A stretch of 64,000 nt of DNA from positions 4,643,001-4,707,000 of the forward strand of contig OX327699.1 of NCBI GenBank assembly GCA_946807835.1, written 5' to 3'. Numbering within the stretch: the stretch's first letter is position 1; the number at the start of each line of letters is the position of its first letter. Positions 35,760 to 47,650 of this stretch are shown in pieces. The DNA is from Ailanthus altissimus. Taxonomy: Eukaryota > Streptophyta > Magnoliopsida > Sapindales > Simaroubaceae. Below the pieces are notes generated by a model. That model was not told where the DNA came from and made no database searches. It worked only from the letters and a program-made list of their open reading frames with translations. The position numbers were made by a program, and so were the translations under genes.

Positions 35760-38630
35760 ATGTCTCCAAATGATATAGAATTCCAGAGAAAATAATTTCT
35801 TTTGTGCATCGATTACATCTTATTCAAAGATGTGGGCTTTAAATTATATAAGAGAAAAATTGACGCCTAATTAGATGGATTTATTTAAATGGACATATAT
35901 AGGATTTTTTTTAAAATAAGCCTAATATTAATTTCTCTGGTATTTTGGTGTATGAGATATTGATACATGACGTGCAGAACTCCAATTTGTATGAGGAGAT
36001 GTAATTTTACATTGGCAAAAAGTGCATTTAATTCACCTAGAAGGAGTTTGTATTAATTATTAGGTGAAAATGAGAGATTATCTGCCCGTTTAGGTGCTAA
36101 ATAGAAATTTGGTTATTAGTTGTGAAAAAAGTACTTTTTAGGCCAAAGGAAGCTAATATACACATTTGTTGGTTATTGGTAAGCATCTTTTGACTTATTG
36201 AAAATAGACAATAAAGACGTAGTGAAGTTGAGTTTATTTTATTTTATTCATCATTTTTGATCCCGCACGACGAATGTAGTGAGATTCAAAATTTTATTTT
36301 AAATATAGTAGACAACCTTAATGAGTTCAATATGTATCAATGGAGCAATATTACATGGAGCGTACTTCACATCTCACTTAGTAAGGCCACATTCTAGAAG
36401 TTATAGAAAATAAAGAAAAACTATACGATAAAAAAGGTGGAGAAGTATAACGTGTACAGATTTGGACACAAGTTCTAGGTGTATAATAATTTTGTTGTAT
36501 TCAAGATTATGATCATAATTATTCTTCTTTTTTATTTATAGTAAACTGATATTTTTAAATTATTTCAAGTATAGAATTATGAGGCCATTGCAGTTTGCGG
36601 CGAGGATTTTATCTGTTCTTTGTGGTGACCATCTCTCTCTTATTTTAAATTGAAGGAGTAGAGGGACATTAGTGTTCACAAATGTTAATGACATAATTTT
36701 GGCTAAGGTTTTGGTATATTTTTAATCTATTCACATTTAATTATATTAATCTTGTTTCGTAATATTTGTAGGTTCTTTTAGTATATTATAAGTTGATACC
36801 AAAAGATCATGAGAATAAGGAAGAGGTCATTCAATTGATTAGACATATAGGGATTCTTGATAGGAGCTATCTTGGGGACTTACCACATATGCGTGATTTT
36901 GTACAGAGCAAGAGCCAAAGGGACTTTGTCCATTTCACTTACCCTGGTGATGATGATAGGGATGGCCATAAAAGAGTAGACGCATAAATACATGAAGCAA
37001 CAATATACTTTATTTTATCGATTAGATTAATTAGTATAGTGACAAAAACTATTGAGGAAAATTTTCTTTATAGTTTGAATGCAATGTAACTGCACACCTT
37101 AACGTTGCACATGAGGTTGAGCAACTACGAGATGACATGGTAAAGAGAATTGATCGTACTAAAGTTACATTGATTTAGAAACTTGATCAAACTTAAGCTG
37201 CATTGATGTGGAGACTTGATCATATTGATACTGTAGTGATGTAAATGATGCAATAATTTTGACAGTCACTCTCCTTTCAATATGACGAAAGTCAAAATAT
37301 GATAAGAAAATTAAATTTATATCAATTACAGTAACTTAATTTAGAATATATGACACTTATCCATATGTATTGATTAAATTCAGTTTGGAGAGAACGCGAT
37401 AGATGGTGTTCAATTTGGAGAGAATGCGATGGATGGCTTTTAGATCTCACTTATTGGTAGTAACATGCAATCAACCGATAGTATGTATAGGCAACTGTAT
37501 AAGGATGTATAGATTAAATACAACCCATACATGAATCCATATTGTGAAAGATGAGGAAGAGGAAGAGGAAGAGGAAGAGGAAGAGGAAGAGGAAGATTGA
37601 GTTTCGGGTACAACCTCAGGTGGATGTGAATGTACTATAACCAATAAACTTGACTATCCAATCTGAGTTTCAGGCCTGACTGGACAATGATAAGGGTGTA
37701 GTCAGCTTACCTGGCCTTGAAGCTAGCTCGACTTGATTTTGGGATATATTAGAGAAATGACTGGATAACTTTGTAAGTAAAACTTATTTACACATATATT
37801 GAATTTAATCATTTGTGTTGAAATAAATTAATTCATTTATAACTTTATTTATTGGCCAATATAGTACATTAACGAGTACTTGAAGCTGGATCGGCTACGG
37901 TAATGCTAGTATAATGACGCATTGCTATATTCATCTACTTATGAGGATTTTTACTTCTTTGCAAGTTTTTATTATTTCGTTAGCTTTTTAAAATTAAATT
38001 TCTCATATACATATATTGATTAATTGTTTAGTTGAAATTTTAGGAGACTTTTAGGATTCTCTATGAGCAACAAATAACAAACTTTTCTACCATTCTATGG
38101 AACAATAGCACGTTGTTGTACAACTTAGGGGTAGAAAAAGATTTACTCAGCGTAAAAATGTGGGTTGACGTTGACAAGGTAAAATATTGTACGTTAAAAG
38201 ATTTAATTCTTTTTGTCTTTTATTCATGTAGTACTATTTATGAGACTATGGTTTATGTTTCTGGCAACTACAAGCAACAACAATAAATTGTGGTTGAGGT
38301 GGATATTGTGCATCAGAAGATCATCATCTATAATTCCAACCTCAACAGATAAGTTGATGGTATGATAGACAATCATATCGCGCCATTATCTATGCTAATG
38401 CACTACTATCTATATGCTTGTAGATTTGATGAGATGGCAGATTGCAGTTGACTTCTCCCCCTTTCATGTAAATAGGTTAAAAGAGAGAGTGCCTAAACGA
38501 GCAGTTAATAGTAAGGATTGTGGAGTTTTTATTTGTATGCTTATAGAGTTCCTATTGTTATGTCGACCCTTAGATTTTGACCTTGAGACTGAGCCGTTGT
38601 TTAGCCAGAAGACGACAATCGATTTGTAGA
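35760..38630 (+). pseudogene. DUF1985 / Ulp1-like gene of the second MULE, decayed
   Basis: It is collinear with the gene at 5690-8490. DUF1985-like sequence (35880-36100) is heavily decayed. The block LVYYKLIPKDHENKEEVIQL to FVHFTYPGDDDRDG (36775-36966) aligns with 6595-6790. A shortened coiled-coil part lies near 37100-37210, and SLPGLEASS near 37707-37735. The protease C-terminus (38270-38630) has NSKDCGVFICMLIEFLLLC. Here the catalytic-cysteine context DCGVF is preserved better than in the first MULE. Multiple stops and frameshifts exclude function. A (GGAAGA) expansion at 37555-37596 interrupts the region after NPY. Confidence 0.75.
37555..37596 (+). repeat. (GGAAGA)7 hexanucleotide expansion
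   Basis: Seven perfect GGAAGA units, in frame with a Gly-Arg or Glu-Glu type translation depending on frame. The related MULE at 7465-7485 has only GAGAAGAAGAAA here, so the repeat expanded in this copy. Confidence 0.95.
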
Positions 38631-38745
38631 CCAGTGCCCAAAAGTAATAATACATTTTTTTATTAGTTAAATCAATTAACAAATTTTTATTCAATTTAAT
38701 AAAATTTTGAATTAATTTTATTAATTTATGATGGTTTATCATACT

Positions 38746-39427
38746 TGGCATATCAGAAATGGTAAATGTATTAAAGTTTCGACTAAGGCAATAGTAAGAA
38801 AATACATAATTGTGGATAAATACACGTTAAGTACCAATATATTAAGCTTAGTATATTAATACCAATATATTAAGATTCTATCTTGCAAATATATGTTCCT
38901 ACGATCCATGAAATTATATCTTTAAGTTATGAAAATTTTGGTCATTTATATGGATCTTACTTTGTGATAACTCAAAAGATATAACGCATGAATGTAAGTT
39001 TATTACTTGCTCATGATTAAAGTCAACTAAGTTTATTAAAACTTTTACAAATTAAGATCATTGACATTTAGTTAATCTGATCTAAATTCACAGTAGTCCT
39101 GTTCAATGTATCATATACACTAGTTTTTCAACTCGAAGTTTCTACTTTAATGATCAAGGTAAATCATTTACTATAAGAAGTAGAAAAATACAATCTTACA
39201 TAATGAAATACCCTTTTTATTAATGGTTGTGAACAAGATTAATTTATAAAGAACTTATAATTTATACATTCTATATTAGCATTATATGCCTAATACATAA
39301 ATCACATATTTTATAAATATGAGTTCATCATTGTATGCTTAATCATATGTATGAATAAACTTTATTAATTAAATAAAATATTATTATACATGCTTTAAAA
39401 GCATAAAATAACATTACATATCTAACA
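38746..39427 (-). mobile_element. Ty1-copia solo LTR
   Basis: On the minus strand it starts TGTTAGATATGTAATG (from 39427) and ends CTGATATGCCA (38746). Internal phrases such as AAAAAGGGTATTTCATTATG and TTACCTTGATCATTAAAG are of a type I associate with plant copia LTRs. Flanks CATAC (38740-38744) and GATAC (39428-39432) nearly agree, allowing a 1-bp boundary shift. No internal region is present. It separates the Ulp1-MULE remnant from the MuDR-type transposase remnant. Confidence 0.65.
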
Positions 39428-39439
39428 GATACAAGAAGA

Positions 39440-40578
39440 GATAGTAAAGGCACAACATTTCTTCATGAGACTATAATGGACTACAATGAACTACAAAAAG
39501 GATCTATAAGAGGTTGTAAGAGATTCATAAAGGTTAATGTTTGTCACCTTAAGGGTTATTTTGGTGTAATATTATTGTTTGCGGTTTCGTTGGATGTAAA
39601 TAGTTGTATATTCTCACTAGCTTTCTGTATTTGTGGTGTTGAGGACAAAGATAATAAGAAGTGGTTCTTGGGGATATCTAAAGAGCATATGAATATACAA
39701 ACAAACATGCTCCTAACAATAATGTTAGATAGGCAGAATGGTCTTATTGCAGCCCTTAAGGAGCACTTCAATGATGTATTGTGTGAGTCATGTTTATGCC
39801 AATTTTAAGAAACAAGACTTATCTAATAATCTAAGAGAGATGTTTTGGAGAGCAGTAAAGGCTACCAATAGGGTTGATTTTCAATATACAATGAATGATA
39901 TTAAACAATACATAATGTATGATATTGAAAACATAGGCATTTAGTGCATACAAATGGCTTATGAATAATGAACCAAACTCTTTGGCTTTTTATAATTTTG
40001 ATCCATTCTTCAAATCTTTTCATGTTATCAATAACATGGTAGAGTCATGCAATGGATTACTTGACGACTACAGAAAAAGACCTATTATTGAGTTGTTAGA
40101 ATTCATAAGAATGAAGCTTATGAAAAGGCTTATCAAGAAAATGAAAAAGGCAGCTCAGTGAGATTGAATATTTATTGCCTCCCAAGTGTTAAAAAATAAG
40201 CTTAAAAAGATACAAAAGCTTTAAGGCATGTTATGGTTGTGAAATAGGTCCTTAGGAGTTTGAAGTGCTACATTTGTCTTCGAAAAGGGAAATGCATTAT
40301 GTTGTAGACTTGCAAAAGTTCTATTATTAATGTCAGGCATAGTAGATAAGTGGGTTTCCATAAAAACAAACATTCACTAGCTTGCATTATCCAATCTCAT
40401 GGTGAACCAATTGATTTTGTTGATACGAGTCTCACCAAGAAATCCTATTTACTCATATATTTTGAAATTATACACCCATTACAAGACCAGTCAAATTGGC
40501 CTAAGATTATAAAGTCTTATATTCAACCTCTAGTTAAGCAAGTTAATATTTGTAAACTTAAAGTTAATAGGAGAAAAG
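39440..40578 (+). pseudogene. MuDR-type MULE transposase, 5' piece (core and SWIM region)
   Basis: The translation, with frame changes near 39785, 39950 and 40340, follows the MuDR transposase. RGCKRFIKVNVCHLKGYFG (39510-39560) holds the first catalytic position, normally aspartate but asparagine here. Then come MLDRQNGLIAALKEHF (39722-39770), VSHVYANFKK, NNLREMFWRAVKATNRVDF (39820-39880), and INNMVESCNGLLDDYRKRP (40030-40085) with the catalytic glutamate. A SWIM-like end follows: LACIIQSHGEPIDFVDTSL and QSNWPKIIKSYIQP (40380-40520). The gene is cut at about 40578 by the copia element and resumes at 49417. The N-terminus is missing, probably lost before or with the solo LTR at 38746. This lineage differs from the minus-strand transposase of the first MULE. 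Confidence 0.8.
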
Positions 40579-42927
40579 TATTGGTGTTGTATGCGTGTGC
40601 GCCATGTTACGGGTGAATATGTGCAATTTAAACAATTTAAATATTGCATGTCTTACATGCAATGCAGCAAAAATATAATACATATTAAAATAATCTTATT
40701 ACACTAATGAGATTAGGAAACTCACCCTTGAAGAGTGCTTTAAGCAATTCTAGTTGGGGACATGGTGAGCTTCTTCAAGTTAGAATGGTAGCTTTACTTT
40801 CTAGAACAATTGAAGCAACTCTTGCTTCTGGCTTATTTCTATCTCTAAAAGGAATTGCAATATTTGTAATTGAAAGTCTTAACGTCCCCTTTTTTGTTTC
40901 TTCTTTAATTAGAAGAAACAACCCATTATCTAGCTTTTATAGCCATTCAATTAGGCCAATAAAAAGCTTTAGAGTGGCCGAATATAACAAACATGACAAT
41001 GGCTTAAGATGCCCACCTCATGCTTAAAAAAAGGTTAATGGCTAGGTGTTTATGCATGGCCGAATCAAAGAGAAATAAGTAGCCAAAAAATATTTTTTGA
41101 TTAAGAAAACAAAGCCACCTCCTGCAAAGGAAAAAGCATGACAATGCTTTTGATTAAGAAAAGGTGGCCATATAATGTGTTATAGCTTGACACATAACTT
41201 AAAAATAATAATACTTACTATTATTTTAATATATAATGAGTGTAATTCATCAATCACAAACAATTTGCAATTGATGATACATGTATCACGTTATTAAGGC
41301 ATCACATGCCATTAAAAAGGACTTTATCAAAAAAGGTGTCAAGTGGCCAATAAAAATATGCCACCTAATAATTAAAAAATATTTATAACTTTTACAACAT
41401 TTGTAAATTATATATTATATTAATGAAACCTAGTCACATGTCATGTCCTAACAAATTAATGGCATGATATGTGATATCTAATAGAAAGGTAAAAGTGACA
41501 AGTCTTATTTGTCGAGATTTCAGGCTTAACATTTAAACCTTATGATATTTCTGAGAGACCCTGAAATAAATAAATGGTTGATCAATTTAATTAAAATAAA
41601 ATAATTATTATTTTATTTAAATGGTAGTTATATTTTCTAATGCTCAATTTAGTACCCATACAAATTATTAACACAATTTGAGACATACACTAAGTAGGTA
41701 AGAGTGTCAAGTCTCACTAAACACAATTTTAGGTTTAACACTTAAATCTTAACTACTCCCCGAGAGGCCCTAAAATAAATTTATATTTTTTGAAAAAAAA
41801 TTCAGATCGAACAATTTGATCCAGTGCGCTACCCACGTGCTTAACGAGTACACTTCATATAGTGAGACTCCTTAAGTTTACACCCATTTTATCTGACAGA
41901 ACATTTTTATAAGTCCATAATCGATGCCCCCCCACACGTTGTGGATAATACAAAATGGCGAGTTAGACCATACAAGTTGAGGTTAATTCATATTCGTATA
42001 ATTCCTCCATCATTAATATCCTTAAAGAGTGAAGACATAGATCAACACCGCTAAGTCCCCTATTACTCAACCATAAACCTATCTCCTTGATTATTATTTT
42101 GATAAACAATATCCACAAATTCCTTTGCAATATTGTTTATAGCACGAGAAACTTTTTCCTAAAATTAATACTTATGACCATAAGATTTTCTGAAATATAA
42201 TCTTAGAGTATCTGGATATTTAACTCACCCATATGAGTTGAAGGATCCTATATATACACTCATTAAACTCCATGAGCATTGGACCATACCCATCGATATG
42301 TAGCGGTCAGACCATGAAAGGTCTCTGACATATGTAAAACTAAAGTATAGTGGATCACTCACAAGCCCACCGTTGTGCTCAGTTCAAGGGACCACGAATA
42401 CTACTTAACTCAAGAAGACCTTCAATTGACGATTTTATAGAATATCTATTAGAGGTCTTCCTTGAGTCTTGTTCAGTATCCAGTCCTCACTGAATACCTG
42501 TACATCTATACGAACTTCCATTAAGCTCATATTTTACTAAGATTAATCATCTGGACAATCCAGATATAAATATACACTGATCTATATAAAGTAGTTCCAC
42601 TCGACAGACCCCGCGTCAGTGAAAATAGATCATGAACAAATAATTCAAAAATATACTTGTACAATGACATATCCTAGCAACTATTGCAACTATTTACAAT
42701 TATATTATTATTAGTATATTTTCAGGTCTTTGTCTCATTTCAAACAAGGTTCTAACTATTTAGACCTGATCTGAACTCCTTCACATCAATATAATGTCCG
42801 AAATAGTACAAACATCTTACCTAATAAAAAATAATTAGTGATTTAATGAAATATTTATTTATTGCATAAATATAAAATGAAAATATCCATATAAAATTGG
42901 AATGGCACATGAGCACAAATCCCAACA
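40579..42927 (-). repeat. 3' LTR of the copia element
   Basis: It is collinear with 47651-49416 apart from two stretches absent there. In element sense it starts TGTTGGGATTTGTGCTCATG at 42927 and ends CATACAACACCAATA at 40579. Confidence 0.9.
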
Positions 42928-43329
42928 ACTCTCATTTGCTTTAGTGCCATTCGTAATGGTATCTAGTACCTAATGACTTTATGTGTTTCTCAAACACCTT
43001 TGGAGTTAAGGCCTTAGTGAGTGGGTCTGCTATAATATTTACAGAATCAACTCTATAAAATACAACATCTCCTCGAGCCAAGATCTCTCTAACAATGTGG
43101 TATTTCTGTCCACATGTTTAGATCTCTTTTGTGCTCTTAGCTCTTTCGCCTATGTAATAGCCCTATTGTTGTCGCAATATAATGGGATAGGATCAATGGA
43201 ACTTGAGACTGTACCAAGTTCAATGACAAACTTCTTGATATAGATTGCTTCTTTTGTTGCTTCTGAAGCTAAAATGTATTATGCTTTTATGGTAGAATCA
43301 ACTGTGGATCCATGTTTGACACTCTTTCA

Positions 43330-44700
43330 ACTTATGACGGCACCATTGAGAATAAACACATATATGAAGGTAGACTTTCTATCATCCAGATTAGACTGGA
43401 AATATGAGTCAGTGTACCTTCTTACCTGTAAGTCATTTTCTCTATATATAAGAAACTTGTCCTTTGTACCCTTAAGGTATTTAAGGACATGTTTGACTGG
43501 GCTATCACCTGGATTAGACTGGTATCGACTTGTAACACTTACAACCATACTAATATTAGGTCTCGTACACATCATTGCATATATCAAGGTTCCAATAGCT
43601 GATGAAGAATATTAGACATTCTAACCATTTCATCTTCCTTCTGAGGACACATCTTCCTCGAAAGATGAATGTCATGTCTAAAAGATACATTAACTGTCTT
43701 ACAGTTACTAAAACTGTACCTTTCTAAGATACTATCAATGTACAAAGATTGAGAGGGTCCTATCAGCCTCTTAGCTCTATCTTTATAAAGCTTTATACCC
43801 AGTATATAGGAAACCTCTCCCAAATTTTTAATGGAGAAATTATTACTTAGGTAACTTTTTACTGACTGTAACATATAGATATCATTTTCAATGATTAGTA
43901 TGTCATCCACATAAACAATTAAAAAGACAACCATGCTCCCACTGAATTTTTTATACACACATGCCTCATCTTCATTTTTGATGAAACAAGACCATCTGAT
44001 TACCTCATCAAAACGAAGATTTCAACTTTGGGAAGCTTGGTTAAGTCTATAAATTAACTTCTTCAGTTTGCATACAAGACTAGAAGAAAGGCTGAATGCA
44101 AAATATTTAGGCTGTTCCATAAATATCTTCCTCAAGATATCTATTTAGGAACACCGTCTTTACATCCATCTGTCAAATTTTAAAGTTATAGTATGCAACA
44201 ATTGCCAATAAAATCCTTATTGACTTAACCATCGCAACTGGTGTAAAGGTTTCCTCAAAATCGATCCTCGATTATTGAGTATAACCTTTTACTATTAGAC
44301 GGGCCTTGAAAGTCTCTACCTTCCCATCAGGCCTACGCTTCCGATTGTAAACCCATTTACAACTGATAGGAAGTATTCCTTTAGGAAGCTCAACCAAGTT
44401 CTAGACTTAGTTTTGATGCATAGAGTCAATTTTGGATTTCATGGCATTCTGCCATTTTTTCGAATCAATATCTAATATTACCTCTCTCTAGGTTAAATGA
44501 TCATTTTCTTCCACTAGAAAAACCTCAGAGGTACCTTCAGGTATCATTCCATATCTTTCAGGCTGTCTCAATATCCTTTGTGACCTACGTAGACGGTGTG
44601 TAAAATGTAATTTACTAGATTGAGCTTGTGGTTTCATATGTGGTTCATTCTGATTGACTTCATCAAGATCAATCTTTCTGCAATCCCCACGAGGCATGAG
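43330..44700 (-). pseudogene. Copia reverse transcriptase and RNase H region, decayed
   Basis: The clearest part is FLIVYVDDILIIENDI (around 43925-43880), the RT catalytic YVDD box. It is followed by LSNNFSIKNLGEVSYILGIK and further by MIYAMMCTRPNISMVVSV (43587-43534) leading into RNase H. The upstream part (44697-44488, RRSQRILRQPERYG) is the usual linker between integrase and RT. The frames are broken between 44480 and 43960 and again near 43585. Confidence 0.88.
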
Positions 44701-44835
44701 AAACTATTTTTTTAAGAATATGGCACTCTGAGCAATGAACACATTTCGTTCCTGAGGATCATAGAACTAATATCCCATTGTGTTCATAGGATAACCAATG
44801 AACCGATACTTGTACTCTCTGGGTGCAAGTTTATC

Positions 44836-45653
44836 CTATTGTGTAACTTTTACATAAGTAGGACAACCCAAAATCTTAAAATATTTAAGACTTGGATTCA
44901 TTCTAGTCCATATCTTATAGAGAGTAGAGAGAACGACTTTAGACAAAACTCTATTCAATACATGAACAGCAGTATATAAAGCATAGCCCCAAAGATATTC
45001 AGGGAGATCGGTGAAACTCTTCATCGATCGGAACATATCTAATAAAGTTTGATTCCTCATCTCTGAAACATCATTGTGCCGTGGAGTACATGGAGGACTA
45101 TACTGAGTGAGAATTCTATTCTTCTTTAAATAATTTAAAAATTCATTGCCTATGTATTCTCCGCGTCGATCTGATCGGCATACATATATACCGGTTTGTT
45201 TCCTACTTCAAGTTTAAATTCTTTGAACTTTTCAAAGGTTTCAGACTTGTGTCTTATAAGAAATACATAACCATATTGTGACAAATCATCGATGAAGGTT
45301 ACAAAGTATTGAAATCCACCCATAGCAGTGTCACGGTATCCAACACCAGTAAAAGGAGATTTGATCATCTTTCCTTGAATTAATAATTCACAAAATGGAT
45401 AAGATTTTATGGTCAAATCAAGTATTCGACTATCCTTAACCAAACGGGATAGGCGTCTAACGCCTATATAACCCAATCTCATATGCCATAATTTTGTTTC
45501 ATTTAAAGTTCCTGAACCACTTGCTATGTTTACCTGTACATTCATGATATTTTGTGTTGTATTCAAAACATAATGACCATTAATTAACTGACAATGAGCT
45601 TTCAAAACATTATGTATATCATATAAACATAATGAACGATTTTGTATATACAT
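44836..45653 (-). pseudogene. Copia pre-integrase and integrase region, decayed
   Basis: 45653-45400 is the GAG-pre-integrase domain (LWHMRLGYIGVRRLSRLVKD). Next comes the integrase zinc-finger remnant (SYPFCELLIQGKM) and the catalytic core (FQYFVTFIDDLSQYGYVFLI, near 45320-45260). A stop follows near 45150. 45060-44836 continues with NQTLLDMFRSMKSFTDLPEY and AVHVLNRVLSK, the distal core. The enzyme is not functional. Confidence 0.88.
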
Positions 45654-45959
45654 ATGATAACCCTCACTATCAAGTATAGGAAGTGATACTATTTATCTTA
45701 AAATACAGGGTACAAAAAGATAATTATACAACACTATCGTTCTATTACCTGAGAAATGTAAATCAAAAGATCCCACAGCTTAGACCTGAAGGAAATCTTT
45801 ATTTTTAACACGAAGCTGAATCTGTTCCAACTGTAACAGTCTAACTTCCCTCAGATCCTAAACATATTGTAGATATAAGAAGGAGAAGCAATATACAATA
45901 CACAATCAGAATTAGCATCATATGCTAAAGAAATATCAATAATAGGTAAACATATACCT

Positions 45960-46850
45960 AAGGGATTCTTCTTTATTGAGGCAAGATATCTTTGGCAATT
46001 TCTCTTTCAGTGTCCTTCCTCACCACAGTGGAAACATTTTCCTTTATCTTTTTTGTGTGATTTGGATATGGGTCGTCTTTGTGGACCAATCTTGGGTGCC
46101 TACCGCACATTCTTTTTCTTCTTTCCTTTATGCTTCCCAGAAGCCCCAGGAAAAGAAGATGAAGCTCTCTGAACAAAGAAGAACGATCCTACTTTGTTCA
46201 TGTCCTCTTCTGCTGTCTTCAACAGATTATGAAGTTCATTATAAGATGGGGTCATTACTTGCATATTAAAATTCATTATGAACTGCCTGAAAGACCCTGA
46301 AAGCGACTAGAGAATTAAACTATTCCCCAGATATTTGTTCAACGTAATTTTCATGATCTCCAACCTCATGATTATAGAAATAATAGTGGACATAGGAACT
46401 CACTGGACTACCCTCAGAAAGTCTACACTAAAAAAGTGATTTGGCAACCTTATATGCCTCAACTTAAGGACGGTCGCCAAATAGCTCATTTAGATGGAGT
46501 ATAATGCTAAAAGCATCACTCATATGAGCACACTCTCTCTGTAAACCTGTAGACATAGAGGTAAGGACGTAAGATTTAATTTTTAAATCATCATCCAACT
46601 ATTTCTGATAAGTCATCCTCTCTTCTGGGGTGGTTTCATCAGAAATTTCTGTGGGCATATGCTGATCTATCACATATACAAGTTTTTTAGAATCGAGAAC
46701 AATTCTTAGATTCATCAACTAGTCTCTATAGTTTTCTGCACCTTTAAGTTGGTTCGCATCCAATATGCGTACCAACGGATTAGATGAAGTTATTTTATTT
46801 TCACAAGAGAAAATAAGAGATGTTAGTAGAAAATAAATATTTTAATCACT
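45960..46850 (-). pseudogene. Copia Gag region with zinc knuckle, decayed
   Basis: The translation from about 46850 includes LDANQLKGAENYRD, LDSKKLVYVIDQHMPTEI and LNELFGDRP, the usual copia Gag phrases. It ends near 46030-45975 in a CCHC knuckle (C-x2-C-x4-H-x4-C, FHCGEEGH then a stop and KRNC). At least six stops or frame changes occur. Confidence 0.85.
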
Positions 46851-47635
46851 AATTTTCGTTTTAGATTAAGGATATAATCAAATTATATATTTTAAAATCT
46901 AAAACACCCTCCCACTGCATTACATAATCCTCTAAATCTCTCAAAAGGAAAAACAACAAATTTAAACTCTTTAAATTGTACAGCAGAAAGTAGATCCATT
47001 TGGCATTTTACTCAGGTCTCACGCTTTAGCAATATTGGCCATTGTAAAATTTAAAAGGTAGACAACTCTTGTCAATTGCATCTTATGCAACTCTTATGAT
47101 TGATCCTAAATACACTTTATCCTCACGCTTTAACAATATTGGATAAGTGTATTTTAGATTAACTTGTCAATAATTAAATATATGTTACTGATACTACCCT
47201 CACGTTTTAGTAATATTAAGCAATACATTTGCATATATTTGCCTTATCTCATGTTTAACCGGCATAGTCAAAATCACACCGACCAAATCCCTCACGCTTT
47301 TGCAATATTAGGAAAGGCTGATATAACCTGACTAATACCGTATTGACAAGATGGATCAACGTGTAACATTATCTCATAATAGTACACATTTAAATCTAAT
47401 TAAGAGAGATTACTTAATTCTATCCCCATCTCATGAAGTCGTGATTCTTAATCACACATTTGTTTTGTGCGAACACAACTAACCGAAACCAGTAGGGCTT
47501 GCATTATGGTTATCAGCATAAACAAATGGTCCACAATATTTATAACAATTATAAATTACAAAAAATAAATATTTGGAGTAACCGGCGTAATTAAATTACG
47601 CCACGTACACTCTAAAAATAAGCACACAATACAGC

Positions 47636-47647
47636 GCTTTGATACCA
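47636..47647 (-). other. Primer-binding site of the copia element
   Basis: TGGTATCAAAGC on the minus strand differs by one base from the initiator tRNA-Met complement TGGTATCAGAGC. It lies 3 bp inside the 5' LTR. Confidence 0.85.
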
Positions 47648-47650
47648 TTT

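Larger units (their letters stand above)
34830..38745 (+). mobile_element. Second Ulp1-type MULE, right part missing
   Basis: The left end resembles the left inverted repeat of the MULE at 4673: TTCTTTTTTAGTC near 34870, then GTAAG near 35104, and AAAATAGGTGAAATAGATGAATTA at 35186-35209, the same as the first MULE apart from small changes. The gene order DUF1985 then Ulp1 is the same. No matching right inverted repeat or minus-strand transposase follows. The copy stops at the solo LTR at 38746, so the right half is deleted or lies elsewhere. Confidence 0.7.

Noticed and set aside
43274..43615. Open frame of 113 residues on the + strand
   Set aside because: It is the antisense of the copia RT/RNase H region. 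The minus-strand translation carries the recognisable motifs.
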